Shown here: in pieces, positions 16,318-25,693 of the stretch
How the letters are laid out: each line of letters opens with the position of its first letter
Numbering within the stretch: position 1 is the first letter of the stretch
NCBI RefSeq assembly: GCF_040796495.1
Contig: NZ_JBFNQN010000018.1
Span: 35,539-99,538 of the forward strand
Direction of reading: 5' to 3'
Source of the DNA: Kineococcus endophyticus
GTDB lineage: Bacteria > Actinomycetota > Actinomycetes > Actinomycetales > Kineococcaceae
DNA: 64,000 nt
The notes under the pieces: generated by a model
Told to the model about the DNA's origin: nothing
Database searches by the model: none
What the model saw: the letters and a program-made list of their open reading frames with translations, nothing else
Translations under genes and position numbers: made by a program

Positions 16318-17088
16318 ATGCGGCTGGTGAGCGATGAGGAGTTCCGCAACCCACAACTGGCGGTCCTGTACGACGCGCTGGACAGCGACCGCAGCGATCT
16401 GGCCGCCTACCTCGCCCTGGCCGAGGAGCTGCGCGCACGACGGGTCCTGGACATCGGTTGCGGCACCGGGACCTTCGCGTTCCTGCTGGCCCAACTCGGG
16501 CATGACGTCATCGGGGTCGACCCGGCCGCCGCTTCGGTGCAGGTGGCTCGAGCAAAGTCGGGTGCGCAGCAGGTCCGGTGGTTGGTCGGAGACATGACCT
16601 CGGTGCAGGTGGGCGACCGGGACTTGGTGACGATGACCGCTAACACCGCCCAACTCCTGGTCGAGCCTCAGGCGTGGGCGGCGACGCTGAGCGCGTGTCG
16701 TGCGGCTCTGGTCCCGGGTGGGTACCTGGTCTTTGAGTCCCGCCGTCCCTCGGCTCGGGCGTGGGAGGGGTGGACGGCTCAACGGGACCCGACGCACGAC
16801 CCGTGTGGAGGGGATGGGGACGGTGCATAGCCAGGTGGAGACGCTCAGGGTCCAGGAGGCGCTGGTGACTTTCCGTTGGACCTACGTCCTACCTGGTGCG
16901 AGGGAGGGGCGGTGACGGTGACCTCAACCTCCAAGCTGCGGTTTCGGGAGCAGGCTGAGCTCGAAGACGACGTGCGAGGAGCGGGGTTGGATGTGCTTGA
17001 GGTCCGAGAGGCCCCGGACCGTCCCGGGCAAGAGTTCGTCGTCATCGCACAACGGCCGACGCAGGTCATTGCGCGGACAGCGGGATGA
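16318..17088 (+). pseudogene. SAM-dependent methyltransferase gene with two compensating frameshifts
   Basis: From ATG 16318 the frame encodes a class I methyltransferase: motif I VLDIGCGTGTFAFLLAQLG, then GVDPAAASV, then the YLVFESRRP strand. The frame stops at TAG 16828. The expected continuation (GTVHSQVET, then VTFRWTYVLPG) lies in the +1 frame at about 16790-16905. The last part (TVTSTSKLRFREQAELEDDV, then GLDVLEVREAPDRPGQEFVV) is back in the original frame and ends at 17088. Two indels of opposite effect therefore broke and restored the frame. The SAM domain could still be made as a 170-residue truncated product. Confidence 0.7.
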
Positions 17089-17094
17089 CCGGAT

Positions 17095-17442
17095 GTGTTT
17101 CGCCCCGTCGAGGATGGGCCCTGCGAGTATGGCGGAGTGGACATTGCCAGCGTGGATCCTCGAGACGTCAGCTGGGAGACCGAACTCCCCGTCTACCGCG
17201 TCTACTTCTGGGGTCTGCCCGGGCCGGCTGCGGCCGCGGCTTGCGATGAACGGCGGGTCAGCGGGGCCGGAGATGTCGAGGAGGTCCTGCGGTGGGCGCA
17301 CCATCAAGCCCAGGGTTGCGCCTTCGTGGGCTACGTCGAGGCCGGTGACCGTGATGATCGTGGTCTGCTGCGCCTGTACGGCGAGGACCCTTCCGCCAGT
17401 GACGACGGACCGTCCGGTGTGCCGGCGACGGCCACTGGCTGA
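17095..17442 (+). CDS. Small hypothetical protein
   Basis: About 115 residues from GTG 17095, with a plausible later start in the GTG codons near 17135-17150. The conserved-looking core is ELPVYRVYFWGLPG, then GDVEEVLRWAHHQAQGCAFV, ending near GLLRLYGEDP. It is acidic, soluble and of unknown family. It is preceded by one dispersed repeat copy (17072) and followed by another (17461). Confidence 0.5.
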   Translation: MFRPVEDGPCEYGGVDIASVDPRDVSWETELPVYRVYFWGLPGPAAAAACDERRVSGAGDVEEVLRWAHHQAQGCAFVGYVEAGDRDDRGLLRLYGEDPSASDDGPSGVPATATG

Positions 17443-17637
17443 TGTCTCGAGGTGCATCAGCATCGCGGGATGACCGTGCGCGCGGGATCCCGACGCGGAC
17501 TCACCTCTGGTGGTCGTTGACTTCCACCACGCGGTTCCTTCGGGGTCGCGACCAAGGGCCACTCGGTTCGTGCGCCCGACCGGGTGATCCCTCCTGTTCT
17601 CCGCTCGTCGTGGTGCCCGAGCAGGTAGGAACGCACC

Positions 17638-18108
17638 GTGCGCAAGGCGATGACGGCAGCAGTGCTGGTCCTGACACTGTCGGGGCTGTCTGCGTGTGCG
17701 AGGTCCGGTGAGGACGGTGGGACGAATCCTGACGTGCCGGCGACGGCGTCTCCCGAAGAGGTCGTCGCCGGTTACCTGCAGGCGTTGCAGGATCGGGACG
17801 AGGACGGGGCTGTCGCGTTGACGATTCACGCCTACGGCTGGGGTGACGGGTGGTCGGCCGATCCGCCGCCAACCCTGGACGTCGTGGAGGTCGGGACCTC
17901 GAGTCCGGCTCTCCTGGAGGGTCCAGTCCAGACGCAGTGGGACGACGCCGTCACCGTGCCGGCGAAGGTGGTGGTCGCCGGAGACGAGGACGTCGCCGAC
18001 GGGCCCGCCGACTTGACGTTCACGCTGTGGCGCGGGCGCGTCAACGACCGCTGGTTGATCGCGGGCTTGGGGGCAAGCTCGGCGTCGGGCGAGGTGAGCA
18101 TCGGCTGA
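17638..18108 (+). CDS. Small lipoprotein with a SnoaL/NTF2-like layout
   Basis: A protein of 156 residues. The signal peptide ends in a lipobox (LSGLSAC, Cys20), so the protein should be lipid-anchored outside the membrane. The mature part has one helix with TASPEEVVAGYLQALQDRDED, then several strands ending with TLWRGRVNDRWLIAGLG; this order is reminiscent of NTF2-like or DUF4878-type domains. GTG 17638 follows AGGAACGCACC. The gene is bounded by repeat copies at 17461 and 18204. Confidence 0.6.
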   Translation: MRKAMTAAVLVLTLSGLSACARSGEDGGTNPDVPATASPEEVVAGYLQALQDRDEDGAVALTIHAYGWGDGWSADPPPTLDVVEVGTSSPALLEGPVQTQWDDAVTVPAKVVVAGDEDVADGPADLTFTLWRGRVNDRWLIAGLGASSASGEVSIG

Positions 18109-18265
18109 CGGGCAACCTCCCGAGCAGTTCTACGAGGACGGCGGACGACCGCGGGTGGCGGTGCGTACCGCGGTCAATCTCGGCAGCCAGCGATCGAACC
18201 CCCGCGCACGGCGGGATGACCGTGACGTCGTCGGAGCCCGGCGACCCCTCTGAGACGCTGCCCGC

Positions 18266-18628
18266 ATGGAGAGCTCTGGGTGGGTCGCTATCCGCTGCAT
18301 CTTCCGCGGCCAGGCTGAGGACCCCGGTGAGGTCGTCTACGAGGAACGCGTGACGCTCTGGCGAGACACCGACGTAGATCAGGCCATCGAGAAGGCCGAA
18401 GCGGAGGCGCAGACCTACGCGAGTGAGACGACCTGGGAGCCAGAGCGGGTGACCGAGTACCTGGGGCTTGCCCAGGCGTACACGCTGTCCGATGAGCCGG
18501 GGGACGGGGCTGAGGTGTTCAGCCTGATGCGGATGAGCGATCTGTCGCCGGCTGCCTACCTTGACCGGTTCTTCGACACTGGCCGTGAGCGTCAAGGGGA
18601 CGTCGGTGGGTTTGCGGAGCTGGCCTGA
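18266..18628 (+). CDS. DUF4288-like small protein
   Basis: A protein of 120 residues with the pattern I associate with DUF4288: YEERVTLWRDTDVDQAIEKA, then a long helix with acidic and alanine residues, then YLGLAQAYTLSDEPGDGAEV and AYLDRFFDTGRERQ. It is soluble. DUF4288 proteins occur in many bacteria and have no established function that I know of. A dispersed repeat copy precedes it, and a partial copy plus an IS256 end follow within 50 bases. Confidence 0.65.
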   Translation: MESSGWVAIRCIFRGQAEDPGEVVYEERVTLWRDTDVDQAIEKAEAEAQTYASETTWEPERVTEYLGLAQAYTLSDEPGDGAEVFSLMRMSDLSPAAYLDRFFDTGRERQGDVGGFAELA

Positions 18629-18671
18629 GACCGCCTCCGCCCGTCTCGCGACGTCACGGACGGCGGGATGG

Positions 18672-19490
18672 GGTGAGTCCCCTGGCGTGGTGTAATTCGG
18701 CCCGACCAGCCTGGGGCTCCCCGGTGTGTCCAGGACACAGGTGAAGGCCACCGCGTGAAGCTCTGCGAGTACCCGCCAAGGAACTCGTAGAAGAAGGATC
18801 AAGGCGATGGCCCTCGAGGACCCAGTATGCCCTGCCCACCCTGCTTGAGGCTCTGAGCACCGCAGAGGACGGCCAGCTGATGCGCCGGATCCTGGGCTTG
18901 CTCCGGTAGGCCGGACACCTGAGATCAGGGGTGCGCCCCTGGGAAGATGGGTGTCATGTCCTCCTCGAGGAAGCAGCCTCGACCTCGGCGGTCGTTCACT
19001 GCCGAGTTCAAGGCCGAGATCGTCCAGCGGTGCCGGGCCGGTGATCGCAGCGTCGGGCAGGTCGCTCGCGACTTCGACCTGACCGAGACCGCGGTCCGTG
19101 AGTGGGTCCGCGCCGCCGAGCGGGACGAGCGCGGCGACGGCGGTCCAGGCGAGCTGTCCGCGGACGAGCGTGAGGAGCTTGCGCGGCTGCGGCGGGAGAA
19201 CCGCCAGCTGCGCGAGGACGTCGGAATCCTCAAGCGTGCCATCGCTTTCTTCGCCGGCTGCGTCCTGATCGAGGCCCACGATGAGTGGCAGTCCGGGGAG
19301 CGGCGCTACCTGTCGGAGTCCTCGATGACGTTACTGACCCCGCCCGAACCAACCGTCCTGCCGACGCCCGCGCTGCGCGCGGACGCCGACACGAGCACCA
19401 CGCTCGACACCACCGCCGAACTCACGGCATAGTCCGAACCCGCAGCGCTCCACGCGCGCAGAGTTACACCACTTTCGGGGACGTCATCGG
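18672..19490. mobile_element. Chimeric IS256 remnant with an IS3 orfA inside
   Basis: The left end carries GAGTCCCC...GTGGTGTAATTC (about 18673-18698) and the right end an inverted match (GAGTTACACCACTTTCGGGG at 19461 onward), as expected for an IS256-family element. Behind the left end, frameshifted sequence recalls an IS256 transposase N-terminus (LLEALSTAEDGQLMRRILG). Behind the right end lies its C-terminus (VLIEAHDEWQSGERRYLSES). The middle is gone and an IS3-type orfA takes its place. The element is dead, formed by insertion and deletion. Confidence 0.6.
18947..19432 (+). CDS. IS3-family OrfA fused to an IS256 transposase tail
   Basis: A 161-residue open frame. Residues 1-105 are a typical IS3-type OrfA: FTAEFKAEIVQRCRAGDRSV, a helix-turn-helix (VARDFDLTETAVREWVRAAE) and a leucine zipper (ELARLRRENRQLREDVGILKR). 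OrfA normally ends after AIAFFAKE; here FFA is followed by VLIEAHDEWQSGERRYL, the C-terminal signature of an IS256 (mutator-type) transposase. The fusion was made by a deletion joining two elements in frame. No OrfB follows, so no transposition is expected, though the DNA-binding half may still be expressed. Confidence 0.7.
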   Translation: MGVMSSSRKQPRPRRSFTAEFKAEIVQRCRAGDRSVGQVARDFDLTETAVREWVRAAERDERGDGGPGELSADEREELARLRRENRQLREDVGILKRAIAFFAGCVLIEAHDEWQSGERRYLSESSMTLLTPPEPTVLPTPALRADADTSTTLDTTAELTA

Positions 19491-19493
19491 TAC

Positions 19494-19666
19494 GGGGCCA
19501 GCAGCTGGACTACTTCGACGGCTCCGATGCGGTGCAGCAGTGGCAGGCCGTGCGGGCGGCGCTGACCGGTCAGGCTCCGCAGCCGAGGGGCGAGGTCGTC
19601 TGGACCGGCGGGCGGTGGGTCAGCGACGACGACCAGGAGCTGCTGGTGCTCACCGGGCAGTGCTGA
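19494..19666 (+). pseudogene. C-terminal fragment of an interrupted gene
   Basis: Just after the IS256 right end, a frame reads QQLDYFDGSDAVQQWQAVRA, then GEVVWTGGRWVSDDDQELLV, stopping at TGA 19664-19666. It looks like the end of a real protein whose front was removed by the insertion. The family is not recognised. Confidence 0.35.
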
Positions 19667-19733
19667 GCGGCGACAGCAGCGTGATCGGGCGGGGGACTGT
19701 GCGCCGGCCCGGCGCGCCGGGGAGGGTGGGGAT

Positions 19734-19973
19734 GTGAGTTTGTCGGCGGTGCTGCGCGATGTGCCTGACCGACCGGATTTGGTGGCTCAGGTGCCGCTCG
19801 GGTGCCCACCGCAGTTCCTGGTGGTCGAAGGGGTCCGGCGGACGTGGGGGCGTGAGCTGACCGTCGCGGAGGCGGTGGCTCACGCCGAGCGAGGACGGCC
19901 GGCGTACCTGCTCACATTCGGCATGTGCGTTCAGCTCCCGTCGGGTAAACACCCGAACGACCTCACAAGGTGA
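19734..19973 (+). CDS. Small hypothetical protein
   Basis: A 79-residue open frame from GTG 19734, preceded by a purine-rich GGGAGGGTGGGGAT. It has mixed alpha/beta character ([20 protein letters not shown], then [17 protein letters not shown]). It overlaps the end of the convergent chemotaxis gene by 11 bases. No family is recognised. It may be genuine because codon use and the ribosome site look reasonable. Confidence 0.35.
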   Translation: MSLSAVLRDVPDRPDLVAQVPLGCPPQFLVVEGVRRTWGRELTVAEAVAHAERGRPAYLLTFGMCVQLPSGKHPNDLTR

Positions 19974-21558
19974 AAGTCGCCACCGCCCGCTCAAGGGACT
20001 GCGCGACAGCGCCCACCTGGCCCGCCACCTGCTGGGCGTCCACCGCTGCGCGCGTGGTCCCCTCCGCGGTGGTTGCGACCTCAGCAACCGTGCCTGCAAT
20101 CTCATCGCTGGCCAGGGCGACCGAAGTCACGTTGCGCACCATCTCTGCGGTGGTAGCCGCTTGCTCCTCCACGGCGGCTGCGATCGTGGCCTGCAGCACG
20201 TCCACACGACTGATGACTTCCCCGATCCCGCGCAGCGCGGCCCCGGCGGCCTCGGCATCCACTTGGGTGGCGCCGACCTTGGCGGTGATTTCCTCGGTGG
20301 CTCGGGCGGTCTGAAGCGCCAGGTCCTTGACCTCACCGGCCACGACGGCGAAACCCTTGCCCAGCTCACCGGCACGTGCGGCCTCGATGGTGGCGTTCAG
20401 GGCCAACAGGTTGGTCTGCTCGGCGATAGAAGTAATCATCTTGACCACCTCGCCGATCTCGCGGGAGGAGGCCCCCAGACGAGAGATCGTCACCTCGGCT
20501 TCGCCTGCGGCGCGTACGGCGTCATCGGCGACTTGCGAGGCGGAGGCCGTAGACTCCGAGATCGATTGAATGGCAGCAGTCATCTCCTCCCCGGCTGCAG
20601 CCACCGTGGCGATGTCGTTGTTCATCCTGTCGGTCGTACCAGCGACTTCCACGGTCGCCGCCGAGGTCCTCGCGGCCTCCTTCGTCAGGTGAGCGGCGGA
20701 CAAGTGCAGCCCGGTGACCGACCCGGTGAGGCTGCGTGCGTCCTCGGTCAGGTCCCGCACGAGGGTGGAGAAGGTGTCCAGGGACTCGTTGGTCGCCCGC
20801 GCCAGCACTCCAATCTCGTCCAGTCGCCCAACCTCGGCGCGCTGGTCCAGACGGCCCTCGGCAAGACCGCGGACCACGGTCACGACCCTGCTCAGGCGCC
20901 TGGTGATCGACCGCGTGACCAGGGGGGCTGTGACCGCGGCCAGCAACACGGCCACCAGCGTGGTGATCAGCAGGATCAGCTGCAGTCTCTTCTCAGCGGT
21001 CTCTGAGGCCGCTTGACCAGCTCGACTGCGCTGATCCAGGCTGTCCGTCAGCTGCTTCGTGGTCTTGTTCAGCTGCGCCCAGCTGGTGTCCAGAGGCCCG
21101 TTCAGCACCTCGTAGGCCTGCCGGAAGGCTTCTGGAGTTCCTTGCCGGGTCAAGGCCACCAGCTGGTCGGTCTGCTGGAAGTACTGGTCCCATTGCTGGC
21201 GTACCTGCAACAGCAGCTGGCCCTCAGCAGTGGTGAGGACCGAGGTGTTGAAGCTGTCTAGGACGGCGCTGCCTTCGCGCCCAGACTGCGCCAGCCCGTC
21301 GATGCTGTCGGTGTCTACGTCCAGTGACTCCACCCCGTCCATGACCGCCTGGGAGAATACGTAGGCCTGCCACCCGGAGGCGTCGGTGTTGAAGTACTCG
21401 ACCTGGTGCGCGTTGCGGACCTGCTGGCTGATGTCCCTCTGGGTGGCTGCGCGGTCGCTGAGGTCGTGCAGAGCCCACAGTCCCGTCCCGCCGCAGATGA
21501 TCGTGCAGGCTGTCAGGGCGCCGAAGGCCGCGCGCAGGCGGGAGGCTACAGAGTTCAT
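19963..21558 (-). CDS. Methyl-accepting chemotaxis protein
   Basis: A receptor of 531 residues. An N-terminal membrane helix ([20 protein letters not shown]) is followed by a helical periplasmic sensor of the four-helix-bundle type, a second membrane helix ([19 protein letters not shown]), a HAMP domain and the signalling hairpin. The hairpin tip, [19 protein letters not shown], followed by [12 protein letters not shown], is the CheA/CheW contact. It ends in ATFTL with no CheR-tethering pentapeptide. ATG 21558 was chosen, 15 codons after an upstream in-frame start. It is one of three related receptors in 9 kb. The ligand is unknown. Confidence 0.9.
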   Translation of the reverse strand: MNSVASRLRAAFGALTACTIICGGTGLWALHDLSDRAATQRDISQQVRNAHQVEYFNTDASGWQAYVFSQAVMDGVESLDVDTDSIDGLAQSGREGSAVLDSFNTSVLTTAEGQLLLQVRQQWDQYFQQTDQLVALTRQGTPEAFRQAYEVLNGPLDTSWAQLNKTTKQLTDSLDQRSRAGQAASETAEKRLQLILLITTLVAVLLAAVTAPLVTRSITRRLSRVVTVVRGLAEGRLDQRAEVGRLDEIGVLARATNESLDTFSTLVRDLTEDARSLTGSVTGLHLSAAHLTKEAARTSAATVEVAGTTDRMNNDIATVAAAGEEMTAAIQSISESTASASQVADDAVRAAGEAEVTISRLGASSREIGEVVKMITSIAEQTNLLALNATIEAARAGELGKGFAVVAGEVKDLALQTARATEEITAKVGATQVDAEAAGAALRGIGEVISRVDVLQATIAAAVEEQAATTAEMVRNVTSVALASDEIAGTVAEVATTAEGTTRAAVDAQQVAGQVGAVAQSLERAVATFTL

Positions 21559-21603
21559 CACAGTGAGGTCATCGGTGGCGCCGGCGACACCCTCAAGACT
21601 CAA

Positions 21604-22126
21604 GACCCACGAATCTGGTAGTGGGGTCGATCTCCCGCTCAGGGGCGCGATGTCGGTACCAGGGGCTTGCAGGGGTTGAGAGCGCCGAGCGGCTCAACGA
21701 GGGTGGACTGGATGTAGCGGCCCGCCTCAGTGATGAGCAGCACATGGTGAGCGACGTGGCTGGTTCGCCCGCCGGTCCGCGGCCCGACGTGGGGTTCAGG
21801 CCGCCGGACCCTGGCCGACTCAGGCGCTGAGGATCAGTGGAGGTGGGCCATGAGCGTGCAGGCGAGACCGAGGCATGGTCCACTTCGATCCACTGTGCCG
21901 CAATGGGAATGCTGGAGGTGGTAGGTGAAGAGAAAGTCTGACGACGGGGCCTCAGCCCGGTGCGAGCGCCATGGGATGAACGCGTACTCCGCGCCCACCG
22001 TGTGATGACCACGAGATTCGTGCGGATGCGGAGAGTGTTGACGCTACGACCATGGTCTGAGGTCGCGCTTGGGATGTACTACCCCAGCCTGACGCGCTGC
22101 CGGTGGGCACACTGGAGACTAGACCC
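21604..22126. other. Intergenic stretch without a supported gene
   Basis: About 520 bases between the divergent receptor gene and the small CPTCG protein. Open frames here have no protein-like features. A diverged copy of the dispersed repeat (ACCGTGTGATGACC) lies near 21994. Nothing else was recognised. Confidence 0.4.
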
Positions 22127-22384
22127 ATGACTCACACTCCTTGTCCCACCTGTGGCCTCGTTCCCGCCACTCAGGCAGAGACGGCACCTGACATTACTGT
22201 GGTGCAGTGGTTCAAGAGCGCTCCGGCCTGGTCGGGGCAGATGTCTACCGACGAGGTGTATGGGCAGTACTTGCGGGACAGCAACGAAGCTCCGGTCTCT
22301 CGTCGTCGGTTCGTCTCCGACCTTGCGTTCCTGGGGATAGAGGAGGTGCTGGACGACGAGGTCTACATGCTAGATCGGCGATGA
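22127..22384 (+). CDS. Small protein with CPTCG knuckle and primase-C-like winged-helix segment
   Basis: An 85-residue protein. It starts at ATG 22127 after GGAGACTAGACCC. The N-terminal CPTCG can bind zinc. The rest (MSTDEVYGQYLRDSNEAPVS, then RRRFVSDLAFLG) resembles the winged-helix end of D5-like phage or plasmid primases and related proteins, which often have a 'Y..Y......P.S.R.F...L...G' pattern. It may be a DNA-binding accessory protein or a detached piece of such an enzyme. The assignment is tentative. Confidence 0.45.
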   Translation: MTHTPCPTCGLVPATQAETAPDITVVQWFKSAPAWSGQMSTDEVYGQYLRDSNEAPVSRRRFVSDLAFLGIEEVLDDEVYMLDRR

Positions 22385-22429
22385 GGGGAGCCCTGAGGCG
22401 CACTGCGGTAGGCAATGCTTACGGACTAG

Positions 22430-22735
22430 CTAACCGCACCGAGTAGGCACGTTGGTGACAGACGAGGCGGCAACCGGAGCGGCTCTTGTGCGCGGGGCCG
22501 ACGACAGCTTCGGCAGGTTGCACAGCCGGTTGATGTAGTTGCGTCCGAGGGCGACGGCTCTCCGATTGGCGAGCTCATCGGCCATGAAGCGGTAGGCGAC
22601 CTCGAGGTCCTGCCGCTGTCGTCGTGGGGGATGTCGCAGGCGGCGTTGATTAAGGTGGGCGTCGTCATAGTCCCGATCGGTGACCGGGTTGGCGTGCCAT
22701 TTGGAGGAGGCCTGCGCCCGGAGGCGTGTCTTCAT
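22430..22735 (-). pseudogene. IS3-family OrfB N-terminal remnant
   Basis: The minus strand encodes VTDRDYDDAHL, then (in part through a frame change) NAACDIPHDD, then DLEVAYRFMADELANRR and INRLCNLPKLSS. This is the 'D.HL..A...I...D..FGYR.IADEL....... RV.RLC....L.S' pattern of the HTH_21 region of IS3-type OrfB. The catalytic DDE core is absent. It is a short degenerate fragment of a transposase. Confidence 0.5.
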
Positions 22736-22903
22736 CGGTGACGAGGCGCTAACCTACGTCGATGACCACCCCTAGAACGGTACGGCACCGGCAAGGGTGA
22801 AACCGAGGCCATCAACCCGATCGCTCAGATACGCCTGGGTTCCGTAATTAGTTGAGCCGGCAGTCTAGAGTCACCGATCAATACGGCTGCTCTGAGGGGA
22901 GAG

Positions 22904-23923
22904 TCAGGTGCTTTCTCGACGAACAAGAGAAAAGTTCGCTACGAAGACTTCTGGGGCGCCGTCAAGGGTCCCAAGGATGCGGCCAATCAACCGCTGGACC
23001 GCTGTCTGAGCGATAACGCCGACACCGGAGTCGATAGTCGTCAGCGGTGGGCTTGTATAGGCGGTCGCTGTGACGTTGTCGAAACCGACGACCGCTACCT
23101 GGTGCGGGACCTGGATGCCTCGTTGCCTCAGGGCGTGCAGGACTCCAAAGGCTAGCGAGTCATTAAAACAGAAAATTGCATCAAAGTCCACCCCATGGTC
23201 GACAAGAGCGTCTACCGCCTTGACGCCATGCGCCTCATTCCACGCGACTGCGGGGGCGATGAGTCCCGGGTCCACGTCGATGCCTGCATCTCGCAGAGCT
23301 TGCCGGTAACCATCGAGGCGAAGTGTGGCTGCAGTTGTGGTGGTATCCGCCGGATTCGGGCCCACGGCAGCGATGCGTCGGCGACCCATGCTCAATAGAT
23401 GGTCGGTGGCGGCCTGTGCGGCTTTGACGTTGCTCATCGTCACGTGATCAACGGGTCCGTCGAAGATGCGCTCCCCAAGGAGCACCATAGGCAGGTCAGT
23501 CACGAGTAGATTCCGATCCCGCGAATCTAGGGCGTGAGGAAGCAGGATCAGCCCATCACTGAAGTTGCGGCCAGCTCCCGAAACCAGACTCAGCTCGCGC
23601 TCTCGCAGCGTGCTGGTTTGTTGCACGGTGACCGACCAGCCCAATCGGTCGGCTTCGTTCAGGACCGCGTTAGCCAGCTCAGCGAAGTAGTCGATGGTCA
23701 GGTCCGGCAGAGCTAACGTGAGAAAGCCCGTGCGACCAGTCCGCAAACTACGTGCGGATGGGTTCATCTGGTAGCCCAGCGTCTGTACCGCCTGCAGGAC
23801 GGCGTCGCGGGTCCCCGGACGCACCGGAACCTTGCCGCTGAGGACGTTGGACACGGTCCGGTCAGTGACGCCTGCCAGAGCCCCGACGTCAGCCATGGTG
23901 GGCTGACGCCGCTTGACTGCCAC
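22904..23923 (-). CDS. LacI-family transcriptional regulator
   Basis: A protein of 339 residues from GTG 23923 (the longer frame adds an unlikely 46-residue leader). The N-terminal helix-turn-helix is classic: PTMADVGALAGVTDRTVSNV, then LSGKVPVRPGTRDAV, with hinge helix MNPSARSLRTGR. The periplasmic-binding-like core follows (GFLTLALPDLTIDYFAELAN, then GVDFDAIFCFNDSLAFGVLH, then VAVVGFDNVTATAYTSPPLT). It should bind an unknown sugar-like effector. It lies divergent from a chemotaxis receptor gene, which it might control together with itself. A small palindrome lies between them. Confidence 0.9.
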   Translation of the reverse strand: MAVKRRQPTMADVGALAGVTDRTVSNVLSGKVPVRPGTRDAVLQAVQTLGYQMNPSARSLRTGRTGFLTLALPDLTIDYFAELANAVLNEADRLGWSVTVQQTSTLRERELSLVSGAGRNFSDGLILLPHALDSRDRNLLVTDLPMVLLGERIFDGPVDHVTMSNVKAAQAATDHLLSMGRRRIAAVGPNPADTTTTAATLRLDGYRQALRDAGIDVDPGLIAPAVAWNEAHGVKAVDALVDHGVDFDAIFCFNDSLAFGVLHALRQRGIQVPHQVAVVGFDNVTATAYTSPPLTTIDSGVGVIAQTAVQRLIGRILGTLDGAPEVFVANFSLVRREST

Positions 23924-23978
23924 GGGAGGACTGTAGCTGCTCCTCGCTGCGCGCCAACGACTCACGTCCTGGGCAAAA

Positions 23979-23992
23979 TTTCGTCGTCGAAA
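23979..23992. promoter_or_regulatory. Possible LacI operator TTTCG-TCGT-CGAAA
   Basis: A 14-base site with five-base inverted arms lies in the intergenic region between the LacI gene and the divergent receptor gene. A related half-site pattern (TTTCGACGATGAA) follows near 24013. Position and symmetry suit autoregulation; there is no direct proof. Confidence 0.35.
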
Positions 23993-24106
23993 CGCTTCAG
24001 GTGCCGTCTGTTTCGACGATGAAGTGGAGGTCAGGCCTAGACGTGCGCCCTCTCGCTCCAACGCCTGGCTGTGCTCGCCCGCCGCCCCCGGATGTCAGGA
24101 GCCACG

Positions 24107-25693
24107 ATGACGAACCGACTGCGCAACCTGAAGGTTGCCCACAAGCTGACCGCAGGCTTCGGTCTCGTCTGCTTGCTGCTCGTCACCATCACCGCCGTCG
24201 GAGCAGTGCGCTTGGGGCAGGCGCAGGTGAAGATGGACCGGCTCGCGTCCTCGGACATGGCTTCGGTCCTGGCTATCGGGCAAGTGAAGGCCTCCTTCAT
24301 CACCATTCGACTAGGCATCGCCAACGTCGCCCTCGTCCCCGATGAGGCCGGAACAGTGGAGATGCTCGAGAAGTTGGACCAAGATCAGAAAGCCCTTGAT
24401 GCGGCGTGGGCTGAATACCTCGACAGTTCCCCCAGATCCACCGGGGCTCAGCAGCAACAGGCCAGCCTGGCTATCAAGACCTTCCGCGATGCGGCCGACA
24501 AGCTCATCGTCTTTGCCAAGAATAAAGACTTTGCCGGATACATTGCCGAGCGTAGTGCCACGGTCGTTCCCGCTGGGAACGCTACGATTTCCACGTTGGA
24601 TACGCTGAGCGGCGCCGAAACCTCGGCAGCTAATGAGACCGCGGAACAGAGTCGCACAGCGTACCGCCAAGCGTTGACATTGTTGATCTCCATCGCCGCA
24701 GCTGCTGTAGCCATCGCCGTCGTCGTGGCGGTCGTGGTGGCACGCTCCATCACGCTCCCGTTGAGCCGCGCAGTGAACGTCATCGAGGATATGGCGGCAG
24801 GGAACTTGAACCGCCGTGTGGGATATGCCGCAAAAGATGAGGTAGGACGCCTGGCCGAGGCCACCGACGCGTCCCTGGACTCGATGTCCGCAGCAATGCA
24901 GGAGATCAACCAGAATGCCGCTGATCTGGCTTCTTCTTCCGAGGAGATGACTGCTGTTGCAGCCCAACTCGCCGACGGTGCAGCCGACTCTGCGTCGCGG
25001 TCCCAGCTTGCTTCCGCCGCGACCGAGCAGATATCGTCCTCGATCGGAACAGTCGCAGCCGCCGGTGAAGAGATGACTTCGGCTATCGCTGAGATCGCAG
25101 CAGCTACCGGGCAGGCCTCCAATGCCGCGACTGAAGCGGTCACCGCCGCCCAAGGCGCCGGCGCTACCATCGAACGTCTCTCAACTTCGAGCCGTGAGAT
25201 CGGTGACGTCATCAAACTCATCACCACCATCGCCGAGCAAACAAACCTCCTGGCGTTGAACGCCACGATCGAGGCAGCCCGTGCTGGGGAAATGGGGAAG
25301 GGTTTCGCCGTCGTCGCCGGTGAAGTCAAGGAGTTGGCCCAGCAGACCGCTCGCGCCACCGAGGACATCACGGCAAAGGTCGCCGCCACACAGACTGACG
25401 CTACTGCTGCAGCCGCAGCCATCGAGCAGATCTCCGATGTCATCACCCGGGTCGATGCTCTGCAAGCCACCATCGCTGCTGCCGTGGAAGAGCAGTCGGC
25501 GACCACTGCCGAGATGGTCCGCAACGTCACCGAGGTCGCCACCGGCAGTCAAGAGGTCGCCACCAATATTACTTCCATAGCCGCCGCAGCTGATCAAAGC
25601 AGAACTAGCGCCGGACACACCGCTACTACGGCATCCGACGTAGCAGCGGCCGCAGCCCGCCTCAAGAGTCTCACCGCCCGGTTCACCTTGTGA
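24107..25693 (+). CDS. Methyl-accepting chemotaxis protein
   Basis: A receptor of 528 residues starting at ATG 24107 behind AGGAG. Its order is: membrane helix ([20 protein letters not shown]), four-helix-bundle sensor domain, second membrane helix ([20 protein letters not shown]), HAMP, signalling domain. The tip [19 protein letters not shown] is intact, and the end is ARFTL. It has the same length as the receptor at 27177-28763 and high similarity in the signalling half, so the two are probably duplicates with different sensor parts. It overlaps the following small gene through GTGA. Confidence 0.9.
   Translation: MTNRLRNLKVAHKLTAGFGLVCLLLVTITAVGAVRLGQAQVKMDRLASSDMASVLAIGQVKASFITIRLGIANVALVPDEAGTVEMLEKLDQDQKALDAAWAEYLDSSPRSTGAQQQQASLAIKTFRDAADKLIVFAKNKDFAGYIAERSATVVPAGNATISTLDTLSGAETSAANETAEQSRTAYRQALTLLISIAAAAVAIAVVVAVVVARSITLPLSRAVNVIEDMAAGNLNRRVGYAAKDEVGRLAEATDASLDSMSAAMQEINQNAADLASSSEEMTAVAAQLADGAADSASRSQLASAATEQISSSIGTVAAAGEEMTSAIAEIAAATGQASNAATEAVTAAQGAGATIERLSTSSREIGDVIKLITTIAEQTNLLALNATIEAARAGEMGKGFAVVAGEVKELAQQTARATEDITAKVAATQTDATAAAAAIEQISDVITRVDALQATIAAAVEEQSATTAEMVRNVTEVATGSQEVATNITSIAAAADQSRTSAGHTATTASDVAAAAARLKSLTARFTL

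Larger units (their letters stand above)
11758..18668 (+). repeat. Dispersed intergenic repeat, core CGCGGGATGACCGTG, in every gap of this stretch
   Basis: Copies, all in the same orientation, occur at about 11758, 12266, 12297, 13180 (degenerate), 13527, 14888, 14914, 15513, 16211 (partial), 16236, 17072, 17461, 18204 and 18648 (partial). Two forms are seen, one ending GTGACGTC and one ending GTGCGC; the latter makes a GCGCAC/GTGCGC stem around the core. Each gap between the small genes from 11.7 to 18.7 kb holds at least one copy. An isolated copy is at 7065-7080; inverted copies are at 42613-42645 and in the array at 43036-43165. The family name and mobility mechanism are unknown to me. 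Confidence 0.85.

Noticed and set aside
11758..18668. Integron attC sites
   Set aside because: The array layout fits, but the repeats lack the attC core bases and no integron integrase is visible, so only a cassette-like description is kept.
21593..22012. 139-residue minus-strand frame
   Set aside because: It is Ser/Arg/Pro-rich with no conserved motif and no ribosome site, in a gap that also holds a decayed repeat.
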